Notes under the pieces: model-generated | The model's input: the letters and a program-made list of their open reading frames with translations, nothing else | Databases searched by the model: none | What the model was told of the DNA's origin: nothing | Translations under genes and position numbers: made by a program | Shown here: piece by piece, positions 33,230-43,488 of the stretch | How positions within the stretch are numbered: position 1 is the first letter of the stretch | Layout: every line of letters begins with the position of its first letter | Source of the DNA: Anisus vortex | Lineage: Eukaryota; Mollusca; Gastropoda; Planorbidae | Length of the DNA stretch: 64,000 nt | Direction of reading: 5' to 3' | Assembly (NCBI GenBank): GCA_949126835.1 | Contig: CASBPS010000124.1 | Location: 260,501-324,500 of the forward strand

Positions 33230-34129
33230 TTACGTTCGTTTCCTATAGAAATGTGACATTGTATTGAGTTCTGCGGCTTGGGCAATCTCTTTGTCTTTTA
33301 AGTCGTGCCTAATTTGGCCCACTAATAAGTGATGGTCAGAAGCTTCGTCAGCACTTCTGAAAACTCTTACATTTTGCAATGAGCGCCTGAATTTCTTTTT
33401 GATGCAAATATGGTCGATTTGGTTGTGTTTATGATGATATGGTGACATCCATGTGGCTTTGTGAATATCTTTGTGCTGGAATATGCTGCCTCCTATTACT
33501 AATGAATTATCTGCACAAAAATTAATAAACAACTCTCCATTCTCGTTTTTTATTCCTAAGCCCTGTCTACCCATTATCTCCTCATATCCTTGGTTATCAT
33601 AGCCTATTTTTGCATTAAAGTCCCCCATCACTATTGTTAGGTCTTTATCTTTAAATCTATTTAGAACTGTCTGTAGTTTACTATAGAAATTATTCTTTAT
33701 TTCATCGTCTTGTTCATTTGTTGGAGCATAGCACTGTACAACATTGAGATTGATCCCTTTCTTAAAAGTCCTGAACGATGCTGTTATTATCCGAGACCCT
33801 TCTGGTTGCCACTCTATAAGAGACTGATTAGCCTGTGGTGATAACATTATGGCTTCTCCCTCTGTGTGTTGAGCATTCTCATCCTCGTGGCCTGAGTAAA
33901 GAATGGTTTCACCTGTTGATAGTTTTGTTTTTCCTGACAGTATCCATCTTGCTTCACTCACTCCTAGTATACTTATATTGTATTTTTTCATTTCTGAAGC
34001 TACTTGGTGGGCTTTCCCCATCTCATACATTGTTCTCACATTCCAGTTGCCAACCTGGGTATTTTTCCTCAGAGAGAAGGAGGTAGTCTGCCTATCAGCT
34101 CCCTTTTGGGTTTGGCTGACCTGCTTCAT
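33230..34129 (-). pseudogene. RTE endonuclease domain
   Basis: A 299-codon open stretch of the RTE ORF. The AP-endonuclease motifs are present: GNWNVRTMYEMGKAHQV, ISILGVSEARW (catalytic Glu), VVQCYAPTNEQDDE, IVMGDFNAKIG, NQIDHICIKKKFRRS and ASDHHLLVGQIR (SDH motif). The domain itself is intact, but the frame ends at 33230 before the RT. The displayed start is a leader start and not a proven initiation codon. Confidence 0.85.
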
Positions 34130-34339
34130 AATCCCTTTGACAGGGCCTCCCTTCTCTGAAAATGGCTGACATGTAATTGATTTTGTTGATGATTTTGTAG
34201 CAAGGTAGTTTTTTACACTGGTGGGTTGCTAGCCCTACGCAGAAACCTACAAACATGCATGTCGGCTGCGAACCTGTTGGCCTGGCCCACTTGCTAGTAT
34301 GCCCCGTCACCACGTCAAGGTAGGTCTCGGCGGGGTAGT

Positions 34340-34500
34340 TAAGATTACTTTAGGCCTATTGATCCAAATAAATGGAAATTTACTTGATTTCATAAATTAT
34401 GTCTTTCAGCACACTTAAAACAATATTAAAGAACCATTTGTACTCAAGCACAATTGAAATATACATTTGCGCACACTTTAGACGTGAGAAATATTATTAG
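34340..34500. repeat. Dispersed repeat B, second copy
   Basis: TTGATCCAAATAAATGGAAA through AAAGAACCATTTGTACTCAA matches 19215-19380. It abuts the RTE 5' end. Confidence 0.65.
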
Positions 34501-34739
34501 GCCTATTATCACTATCATACCATTTATCGTAAAAAAAAGTATCATTTATGTGATGATCTCACTCTAAGATAATAAAAGTAGTCTATATCTATAATTAACT
34601 GGATATCTTGTATCTAGACATTTCAAAAGATAGCCACTTATAGCAGATTGACTGTTAATGCATATATGTATATTCTACCTATATTATTGCTTCCACCATT
34701 TTGCTATATGTTAAATTTTGTTTTAAACTGTTAAACCTT

Positions 34740-35125
34740 TCCCACATTATTATACATCCTTCCTCCCCCCACCTCTACCTCCTAGAAGCAACTTGTACCC
34801 CACGGCTATTAAGTTACGTGTCAACTAGCCCTCTTCCAATGCACAAATGTTCACCTTCCCTCCTCAACAACACCCCCTCCCACATCCTTCTCTCCCTCTA
34901 TCTCTCCACGGGGACCAAAACAATGATACGGCATCTCTCTCTCCTCCGTACTACCAACCCCCCCCCCCCCACCACAGCTCATCAATGGGTCAAACTCTCC
35001 CATGGGACACGCCACTAAATCAGTGTCTGTCTTTGTGTACCTCCCCCTCTCTCCCACATCTCTCTCTCTCTAATCGCACCTGATCCCTCTCCCCCTCCTC
35101 TTTTCCCACCCCCTCTCTCTCTCTC
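34740..35125. repeat. Pyrimidine-rich low-complexity DNA
   Basis: C/T-rich with CCCCCCCC and CTCTCTCT runs. The three overlapping frames here (34701-35083) are artefacts of composition. Confidence 0.7.
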
Positions 35126-35966
35126 TGCTAGCCATGTTTTAATTCATGTTTAGTTTAAGATTTAAGAGTGTTCAGTCTACACAAGTATCTTGAAAACGAA
35201 TAGGTCTTGTGTGGGCTAAGGCTCACGGCCCAAACAGATAGAATGAAATAAAAGTCTCTATATTTAAATATGCCAGCGTTATTCCATTGATTTGTGCCTA
35301 TGTGTGATGTTTAGTGTAAAGATAGTTACCAGTCCTGATTACTTGTCACGAGCTGGACTCAACTTATAAATATTGTGCGAGAAGTCGTCACTCAAGAATT
35401 GTAACAACACACTTTGGGGACCACATACCCTGCAGACAACGAAAGCCAAATCCCTCCTTCCCCTTTCCCTATGTCGAGTTATGACTGTTGCATAATTAGC
35501 CTTGCTGTCAAATACCTGTTATAACGGGCTTGGTGTATGGAAACGAGTTTGGCACGTCCAATCAACCCAACTCACGACAATTTAGGCTTAGGAGTCAGCT
35601 ATTGTATTTTCTGGCTGACAATGACTAATGGTTACTAACAAAATATTCATGTATGTACCGTATTTACGTATCCCGTTTTACTCAAATTGAATTTTAAAAA
35701 ATGCTTTATGCTTTTGGTGCTGTTTGACAATTGATTTCAACATCGACAGCCAGTTCTGGTCTTTTAGAAATATAGAAGATTAGTTATGAGTAATCCGTTT
35801 CTAACATCAAAATTGAATAGGCGATAAATTAATACTCAAAGTGTTAGTCGCGTTTGGTTAAATTTAGCTTTTGTTTATAAAATAAGTTAGTCAAGAGTTG
35901 CGTCCTTGGTAATTAAAAACACAATGCGGAGATTTATAAAAAACAACAACACGAAAATTATTTGCA
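35126..35966. other. Unique DNA, no gene seen
   Basis: Contains a fragment of dispersed repeat B (35586-35625) and otherwise nothing recognisable. Confidence 0.5.
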
Positions 35967-36116
35967 TCAAGCAATTAGTTTGGGATTATAAATAGGTGAT
36001 TCTTCAAATCTGACATTCACATACCATCGTTTTCTTTTGGCGCCATCTTTTGGAAATGAAATAAAAATTAATTCTATACATATTTTCGTACAACCAGTAA
36101 CGTAGCACACAGACAT
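35967..36116 (-). pseudogene. THAP-domain exon fragment
   Basis: Starts at ATG 36116: MSVCYVTGCTK ... FISFPKDGAKRKRWYVNVRF. The C-x4-C pair, the FP turn and the conserved Trp match the N-terminal half of a THAP zinc domain. The expected C-x-x-H (CS-HF) is replaced by PKLIA and a stop. THAP domains occur in host transcription factors and in P-element and Kolobok-type transposases, so the source is open. Confidence 0.6.
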
Positions 36117-36176
36117 GTTTCGAAGAAAATGATCGAATAAGACCGGAAATGTTCTTTTTTGTGACCTTTTATGCAA

Positions 36177-38052
36177 GCATAATCGTTAAGACCTGTCAAT
36201 GTGTGTTACTATTTAAAATAAACTATCGCGGCAAAATATAATATTGATTAATTAAAACAATGGTAGGCCTATAATAAAAAAAAAATTTAAATTGTTTAAA
36301 TTTTGAGCATTACACTAGTTAAATACTAAATAATTAAAGATGAAATTATGTTATTCATTGAAAAAACTGCAAATGAAAAGATTATAATATAGGCTACGTT
36401 AGATGATTTGTTTAATTTCCCCCTTTTCCTCCCACCCACTCAGTAAAACTAACAGTATATTACTCTTCTGACTATTGTTATAAGGAAATTACGAATAAAT
36501 TGAATACATCTTTTCTAGTTTATCAGATTTCGAACTGACAATGTTAACATATTATAATATATCTTACTTTGGTAATAAGGAATAGGCCTACTGATGTTTG
36601 AAGATTTTAAACTGTACGAAATTATAGGTCGGGATTTTTACGGCTCCATTGTCCTTCTGTTATTTAAGGTAACTGAGAAGGAAGGCCCCAATCTCCTCGC
36701 CCTCTCCCCTCCGTTCCCCTCAAGCCAAATTTTGTTCTTTAATTGTGCTTAAAAGTGGCACTGCCCACTGAGATAGTTAGTAAAGAAAACAATATAGTTG
36801 CCCTGTCTTTGTTCAGTTTGGGACAAGACAACACAGAGACTATGAGGTGACCCCTTTACTGCTATCGCATCCTACCATCCCACTTTTCCCTGCCATGTTT
36901 ATGGCACAATTGCCTGGTAAAGTGACCAAGGCTATCTATAGATTTTGTATACCGTAATGCCAAACACCCAGGAAAGTTCCCCTCCCTAATTATAGTTTGG
37001 AATCACTAAAAATTCAGCAGTGCATCGGAGAGACCCAGTACCGGGAACATCTCTCTGCGGCGATGATACTCTGATAGTATAGCCAGTCAAGATTAATTTT
37101 ACTAAGTATTTCCACTATATAAAAGATTGAAATTGTTACATCAAATCACCCGATACCGATATTTGACATTAGTACTTTTGTTTTCAAGAAATAAACTGGA
37201 GATATATATAATTCACCACAAGTTATTGACAGTTTTATAGTTCTATAAGTTATGAGTTCTGTGTGGATGATGATATATTGAAAAAAAGTAGCAAGCTGGT
37301 GAATGCGCCCTACTAATCTCAACCATAGTTGATGCAAATATAAATTTTGCGATATCTACCAATCACTGCAATCACAAGCTTGAATGATATTCTTGCAGAA
37401 GTAAATAGGGACAAGTATACAGTGCCACACGACTGACATGATGCAAATTTAATTCAATCCGATTCAATAAATTATTTTAAAAGAAAAGAACAACACAATA
37501 AAACAAACGCTTTTAATCAAGGAAAGTGAAAAATGGGTTCCAGCACCTGGCATCTAGTACCGGTACTCTAAACATGCTCGCAAGTTTACGCACGATCAAA
37601 AGTAGACGTGGTGCCAATAGGCCTACGTCATGGTCATTCAATGGTCCACGGACGGACGTTGGCTTAGTTGAATATAAATGTTGTAACACCAAGAACACGT
37701 AGCACGCTCCAAGCTGACTACGCTCAGCAAGTTGACTTACGCTCATAAATTGGCGTGGTTACATTACGTAACGGTCACTTAATGGCTCACATAAGGAAGT
37801 TGTTGATATGACTTGATAGAAAGCACACCGTTACCCCAAATAGGTATATCCTACATAGTAGCCTACACACGATCGAAGCTTAAAAAAACACTTTGATGCT
37901 AAGAAACGGTTCATTGGTGGTCAACAGGGGATAAGTTGTATATATGATTTGGTAGATGGCATACACCCAAAAACTGCCGATAATGTATGGTTATAATATA
38001 ATTGATGGGGCGTTTACAATGTCTGATTAATGTAGCCTACCTATTATCTTAT
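36177..38052. other. AT-rich DNA, no gene seen
   Basis: Frames at 37146-37337 and 37513-37746 lack domains. 36640-37080 and 37540-37960 are somewhat GC-richer. Confidence 0.45.
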
Positions 38053-38482
38053 GCATTGCGTAAGCTCCTTCTTTAGAGAAGATTATTGCGTCCTACGCAC
38101 GTCCATGGTTTGAGTCTAGTCCTGCATTTCTATTATTGTTTTAAATGATAAGTTAGGCCTACTGGTTTTCCTGGTTTGTTCAGGAAACCCATCCCATACC
38201 CCGATGCCGCTCGAAATGAAAAAGTACTTGTGTGCATTTGTTATCGTATACGTTTGCATAAGGGTTAAGGAAAGTTTGTTTTTGTTTTTTTGTCCTTATG
38301 TTTATTTGAGTTTGGTAACATAATGTTTTTGTGTTGTATTTCTAAATTAGAGTTTTATGCATATTGTATTATTATTACTTTACTCGTTGTCCTTCTGTCC
38401 TTTAGTCTTTCTAGGTTTAAAGATTTAACTATTGGTGTTACTCTTGTCAGTTGTAAATATTCGCCAGTAATGTATTTTGTGT
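38053..38482 (-). mobile_element. LINE family A copy
   Basis: Shares the tail (CTCCTTCTTTAGAGAAGATTATTGCGTCCT on the plus strand, hairpin included), GTTTTCCTGGTTTGTTCAGG and the AATTAGAGTTTTATGC region with 20115-20812. The foldback element starts two bases beyond its 5' edge. Confidence 0.7.
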
Positions 38483-38715
38483 AGTCAAATGTAAGTTTAG
38501 ATTTGCTGTGGCAATACAGTTGACACATAATTTTTTTTTACAGACTCTTCCCAAAATACATTTTGTTAAATGACAAAAAAATATGTTTTACATTTGTCTA
38601 AAATTATATATGATACCTATAGGCTACCTTCAACCTCCCCTCTTGTCTACTTTGCAGGAAATCATTCAAGTGTAAAAGGATTGCCTAACTTGCATGACTG
38701 CCGTACTAGTATGCA

Positions 38716-38990
38716 CCGATAGTTGTGATGTTAAGTAATTTATACAGTCTTTAAAGTTATAACATATACAACTTCAGGAAAATGCCTGGCGGACGAAAAA
38801 AGAATAACCCTATTTTAAACTTCAAAATGAGAAAGGCATGGACTGATGATTGAAAAAGTATTTCTTGCATGACTTCAGATACAAATGATTCAGTGGGTAT
38901 GTATATAAAGCCAAACAGATCAGCCAAGCTGGGGTGCATTAACAACAATTACAGAATAAACAACTAGAAAAGGAAATTATAGATGAGACA
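38716..38990 (+). repeat. Interior repeat of the foldback, inverted copy at 54770-55215
   Basis: From ATAGTTGTGATGTTAAG through ATGCCTGGCGGACGAAAAAA and on to about 38960 it aligns with the reverse complement of 54940-55215. The shared block begins with an ATG (MPGGRKK-NPIL) at 38782 and continues with recognisable but degraded codons, suggesting an old exon of an unidentified transposon protein. Confidence 0.6.
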
Positions 38991-39009
38991 ATAACGAGCA
39001 GGACCCACA

Positions 39010-39115
39010 AGAGGTGGGTTTAGTCGGTACGCCGTACCGGGGCCCATTAGAGTTTATGGGGCCCATTAAAATTAAATTTTAAAATTAAATTGGCAATTAC
39101 GAAATTAATTTTTAA
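39010..39115. repeat. GGGCCC-type repeat, inverted copy of 19075-19170
   Basis: GGTACGCCGTACCGGGGCCC then TTATGGGGCCCATTAAAATT. Confidence 0.65.
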
Positions 39116-40044
39116 TTGTTTCTATTAAGCTAAGAGAAGATGCCCCAAAACCTCCTATAATCTCACATGGTGCTCCGGGCCCTTAATTTTGGTAAACTTT
39201 GAAAGTGTACCTGAACATTTTGTTAATTATGCAAAGGAGCCTCTAGTTGTAATATGGGGCCTAATTATTTTTGATAGCATTTAGGATCTCTTTTATTTTA
39301 TTATTTTTCTCCAGAGACACTTACAAATATAGACCTTTGGGCCTTACAGGCTTACAGTTCGCCCTATTAGCGTAGTAACCTAAGCCTGAATACTCTATGT
39401 CGCTTCATTACTAGTAGGCCTACGATAGTCAAAAAAAAGTTAGTCGATCCTTTTAGGCCTACACTTTAATGATTTCCTGTGCGGTAGCCAAGATGGGAGG
39501 TTGAAGGTAACATAGTTTTAGACACATGTATTGAAAATTTAAAACACATTTTTTTTTTGTCTTTTGAGAAAATGTATTTTGGGAAAAGTCTGTACAAAAA
39601 ATGCATGTGTCAACTGTATTGCCACATCAGATCTAACATTACATTTGAAAGTGAGTTTTAAAATATTTTAAATGTTTATCTACTTCTAGGCAGATTATGT
39701 CAATCACATCTCAAACGTTGCTTGGGGGAGACTTTGAAAAAGGATATATAAGAAAAGTGGTGTTGATGCTGGTAGGAGGATACAATATTATAACGTATAC
39801 GCTATCGGTTTAATAAATAGGCCCAGGCTACGCTAAAAATCTTTTATATGTAAATTTGTGAACACTGAAACTAAAATAGCATACAAATGTAGTTTTTGGT
39901 TGAGTTACGTTGTATTTTATAAATGTATGCACCGTTGTTTTACATTCTTATTGTGTTAATATTAAAGGCGCCTGCACTTTAATACTATTACTGAACGTAG
40001 ATCGGTCCACCTGGTACTATATATTATCAATAATCAAGCAAAAC

Positions 40045-40086
40045 ATTCTTTATAGAAGGAGCGTCTGTAATATATAAGACAAGTTG
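40045..40086 (+). mobile_element. LINE family A tail-only fragment
   Basis: TTCTTTATAGAAGGAGCGTC then TGTAATATATAAGACAAG is just the 3' hairpin and tail, as expected of an extreme 5' truncation. Confidence 0.6.
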
Positions 40087-40269
40087 TAGTCAACCTTTAT
40101 TCTTACAAACGACAAAAAAAAGTAATATATCAGAAGGTGATATTTTAAAACTGTTCCATTGTTTAGCAAGTTGCAACATCTTATTGTCTTAGACAAGAAA
40201 TGAAAAGACCTATTGTTTAATTGCTGAAGGTAATATTTTTGCAAGACAGTTTCCTTTATCCCTTAGGCC

Positions 40270-40497
40270 TATGTGAGAATAAATGCTTATAAGTAGGCTA
40301 CTCTTTCTTCCCGAGCGGCATTCTGGCATTGAATGGTTTGCCTGAAAAAAACAGGAAAACCAGTAACTTACCTAGGCCTAATATCATTTAAAATTTAACA
40401 CATTAATAAATATTCAAGAGTAGACTCGGACCACGGATGAGCGTAGGACGCAATAACCTTCTTTATAGAAGGAGCGCCTGTAACATATAAGATTGTA
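40270..40497 (+). mobile_element. LINE family A copy
   Basis: Encodes YSFFPSGI-A-NGLPE then RKTSNL and ends CCTTCTTTATAGAAGGAGCG then CCTGTAACATATAAG. Confidence 0.7.
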
Positions 40498-41013
40498 ATG
40501 ACTTTAGAACTTAAAACTGTCCTAAAATGTTTTCAGTAAATAAAATCTAATAATAATATTTTAGACGCACGCCGAAGACGGGTGTGATTCTTATCCACGG
40601 GGATAGTCCTTAAACTTTTTGTTAAATTAAAAAACACGCTTTTTAACCCGATTACAATATTTAATTAAAATTACTGTCTTAAATTTTTTCCGTAAATAAA
40701 TAATAGGCTAATTATATTTTTTTAAAGTTATTATAGCTTTTGTTCATTGTAGTTTAAACAGTTTTTATCTGTAGCTTTAAGCATAAGCCAATGTAGCCTA
40801 TTTTTTTCCCCGAGCGACGCCGGACAATTAAGCTTTTGGTTTAATAAAAAGACTTGTCTATTTTTAACCCGATTTTAATATGTTAATCTCATTGACGTCA
40901 TCAATCATTGTGTACCGCCATGACGGATGACAAAAACGTAGTTTCGATTTCATTACTGCTGTTAAAGAAAGCTTAGATTTAGATAGTCACACTCTTACTT
41001 ATTGTATTAAATC
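40498..41013. other. AT-rich DNA upstream of the THAP pseudogene
   Basis: No frame or repeat. It could include the old promoter or 5' UTR of the THAP gene, but no motif is convincing. Confidence 0.4.
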
Positions 41014-41919
41014 ATGGTTCAGACTTGTTGTATAAAAGGCTGTGCCAACAGATTTAAAAGAGGAAATAGTATTTCCTTTTTTCACATGCCAGCAATAATA
41101 ATGGACAAAGGTAGTAGTGTTTTGGAATTAAATAAAAGTGAAAGACGCCGATGACTTTGGCTTAGAAATATAAACAGAAAAACCATTACTCACGAGAATG
41201 TCAAATTTTGGACCTGCGTGTGTTCAAAACACTTCATTTGAGGTAAGTCTTTTTTTAGGAATATTTTGACTATATTATGCTTACGTTTACTTGAGTCATA
41301 TTTATATTCTAGATGCATGAAATAAAGGTAGGTATGTAGGCCCACCGAGTTAGTCTCAGTGTCGTGAGGGTAGTTTATGATAATGCAGTCGATTTTAATG
41401 TAGTCAATACTAGTACTGTCTAGGCCTAGGGTCCGATATTTTGATCCGCTCTGACACTTACTTATAGGCTTAATGACTAGACAACTTTTATTATGCTATA
41501 CTAAATACATGTAAACAAAATTTAGTTGTTTTAGCTTTAAGATTTGCTACAAAGCTAATTCAAACAATCCTGTTTAACACAATAATTAAATTATAAAATC
41601 GTGACACATTTTTATTTTTTATAAGGATTGTTTTAATGCCCTTCCAGTTTAAAGAGGCAGGCACACAAAAAGAAAAGTTCTCTCTTTTTTTTAACAATTA
41701 TATTTATATTTAACAATTATATATTTATATCTGTTTGTCCTTGTTTTTGTTGTGTTATATTATAATCCTCATCAATGCTATATTAAGGAATTAATGTGGT
41801 TTTTTTTCCCTCTAGGAAAACCTGCTACTTTGATTCAAGAACATAATCCTGATTGGGCCCCAACTATTGATATGGGGTATGAATTAAAAGGTAGTGATAC
41901 AGACAGTTTCAAGCCTTGA
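41014..41919 (+). pseudogene. Two-exon THAP-domain gene remnant
   Basis: Exon 1 (41014-41242) opens MVQTCCIKGCANRFKRGNSI then SFFHMPA ... WLRNINRK ... CVCSKHFI. This is a C2CH THAP domain with both Cys, the conserved Trp and the C-x2-H pair. TGA codons interrupt it after RRR (41144-41146) and just after HFI, near the exon end. Donor GAG|GTAAGT at 41243 and acceptor CCCTCTAG|G at 41815 define a 573-bp intron. Exon 2 (41816-41919) continues GKPATLIQEHNPDWAPTIDM, the usual sequence after a THAP domain, to a stop at 41919. Intron phase and sequence continuity support the splice. Host gene or transposon origin is undecided. Confidence 0.75.
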
Positions 41920-41924
41920 TTCTT

Positions 41925-42143
41925 GTGTTTATTCGTTTGCAATTTAACTTGCCTTTTGGCGTTACTGGGGATCTATTTAATAAGCCTATATGGTTTGATA
42001 TATCTTACATTGATACTGCCCACCCTTCGGTTAATGGATACCAGATGTTGTATGGAATATCAGGAGAAGCAGACTGTCTGATATATAGAATTCACTATTT
42101 TAGGAGATTTGCAAAACGAAGACAAGGGACAACCTATCAATAA
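41925..42143 (+). pseudogene. Possible CRESS-DNA-virus capsid C-terminal fragment
   Basis: A 75-codon open stretch starting right after the THAP exon 2 stop. Its end (LIYRIHYFRRFAKRRQG) resembles the basic-aromatic C-terminal strand of circovirus-like capsid proteins, where R-x-x-Y-aromatic-V-x-F-R-G-Q-R is common. It ends 73 bp from the convergent Rep-like remnant, as in ambisense CRESS genomes. The evidence is short and indirect. It could be an unrelated open frame. Confidence 0.3.
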
Positions 42144-42216
42144 CTTGTGCTCTACATTCAAACGTACAGCCAACGATAACGACCAATTGAAAAACGCATT
42201 GTTAAATTTTTAAAGT

Positions 42217-42560
42217 TTAATTTTCAAAGTTAATTAAATCTGAAAAATCAAAACCACAACTTTCGTTTGTTATTTTATTAATAATGTCATTAATGTCTTG
42301 TTCTTGTTGTTGTTCATGTTGTTCATCTTGTGTTAATTTTGGGTTGAAGATCACTGATGTATCATCATAGGTTGTGTGTTCTAGTCCTATTTTTCGCACA
42401 TCCTATCTGTCGTAAGACAGTTTACCAAGGTCTGGTGGGCAATTTGAGAAAATAATAACATGTGGTATTTGGAAGTTTTTGGGAACTTACGCCTAGCAGA
42501 TTCAAATTTGGTAGATAGGTAGACACCATTTTTGATGGATTCAATTGTCACAAGCTGAAG
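42217..42560 (-). pseudogene. Rep-like SF3 helicase C-terminal remnant (endogenous CRESS-virus candidate)
   Basis: Minus-strand translation gives IESIKNGVYLSTKFESARR, then after a frameshift near 42480 PHVIIFSNCPPDLGKLSYDR, a TAG, and a 60-codon tail ending at 42217. The two blocks match the motif B' and motif C neighbourhoods of CRESS-DNA-virus Rep helicases (G--fs-KY-S; hydrophobic strand then N--P---KLS-DR). The endonuclease part and Walker A/B are not visible, so only the last part of the protein survives. The frameshift and stop show it is not expressed as an active protein. No restored sequence is given. Confidence 0.5.
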
Positions 42561-43488
42561 GCGCGGCTTTGATTATGTGGAGATTGTGCGCACGCTTATC
42601 AGGCTTTTATGTTGTTGTCTTAGGATATGAAGAGAGACAACTTTCAAACCTATTTATATTTGTAGCTATCTCAGCAAAAAGGATTGACGAAATGCATCAG
42701 TTCTACAACGTTTATTGACAAGAAGTTTCTATATGTATATCAAAGGTTACATACATCCAATATATACACATAGAGGTAGATGAGAGTCGATCGAGTACAG
42801 CGTAGTCGGCTAACTTAAAGGCTCACTATTAAGTAACTCCGAACTGTCAACTGTGTATGTGCGAACTGCTTCGACTCAGTGTACCTAGCGACTGTCCCTG
42901 CTTAGTCACTGTCTGCTTTCCCTCTCTCTTGCGTGTCTCACTATTTATCCTCCCAAATTTTTAGTTTCTCAGGCTTGCCAGAAACACCTGTGAACAATGG
43001 ACCGTATCCAGCTACCCTGGGCTTCCAGTGGTCTGCTGGGCGGGGGAATAGGGGTGGAGTCTGACCTCACCTGACTCTGGGCCGTGGGACCTCCAACTGT
43101 GTGTTTAAACTACTCTTGAGTTATTACTCCCCTCTTGTCCCATGCCAGAAATGTATACTACTAGACGCCCATTTATCAATGGTTATTTAACCCCTCTTGG
43201 ACTGTTTCCCAGGGTCAATAATTTCAAATTGCCTTCAACTTCTATATATATCGCCAGTCCAAGCAAAACTTCTTGGTTTATTACCATTCCCGTTTAAACT
43301 GTCCCTCGACTGAAAGGATTTAAGTCTGTCCAAGCCAGTTTCTCACGCTCAACTTTGAGAGTCAATTATCTCGGGTTTTTGGGCGTGTTGTTAAAAATAC
43401 ATAAATCCATGTTAATTCTAAAATGGATTGCAACATCAATCACTTCATAGTTAATGTGTTCTTGCTGGGATCTTGATATTGATAGGTC
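42561..43488. other. GC-richer block of unknown origin
   Basis: 42780-43390 is clearly richer in G and C than its neighbours and pyrimidine-biased, like many LTRs or 5' UTRs. No TG...CA ends, target duplication or second copy was found, so I do not assign it. Confidence 0.4.

Larger units (their letters stand above)
31125..34337 (-). mobile_element. Near full-length, dead RTE-type LINE
   Basis: About 3.2 kb with a GC-richer leader at the 5' end (GCCGAGACCTACCTTGACGT, minus strand, 34337 downward), an apurinic endonuclease, a reverse transcriptase, and a C-terminal block ending WKEIVDGLCSTRS near 31150. The endonuclease resembles the CFDP2/BovB-type sequences of the RTE clade. The length matches RTE elements. 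Multiple stops and frameshifts occur, mainly between 31800 and 32400. Confidence 0.85.
38485..39648. mobile_element. 1.16-kb foldback element with about 170-bp terminal inverted repeats
   Basis: The sequence from TCAAATGTAAGTTTAGAT at 38485 to about 38661 is mirrored at about 39478-39648. Shared landmarks are GGCAATACAGTTGACACA, CCCAAAATACATTTT, TTTTACAT..GTCTAAAA and ACCTTCAACCTCCC. The 0.8-kb interior holds a sequence also found inverted at 55070-55215 (starting ATGCCTGGCGGACGAAAAAA) and the GGGCCC block shared with 19075-19170. No transposase or clear target duplication is seen. Confidence 0.75.

Noticed and set aside
34701..35083. Pro/Ser/His-rich frames
   Set aside because: Pyrimidine-rich low-complexity DNA, open in three frames, with no domain.
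37513..37746. 77-codon minus-strand frame
   Set aside because: No domain, and codon use looks random.
42561..43488. LTR or full retroelement end
   Set aside because: Composition is suggestive but TG/CA ends, target duplication and a second copy were not found.
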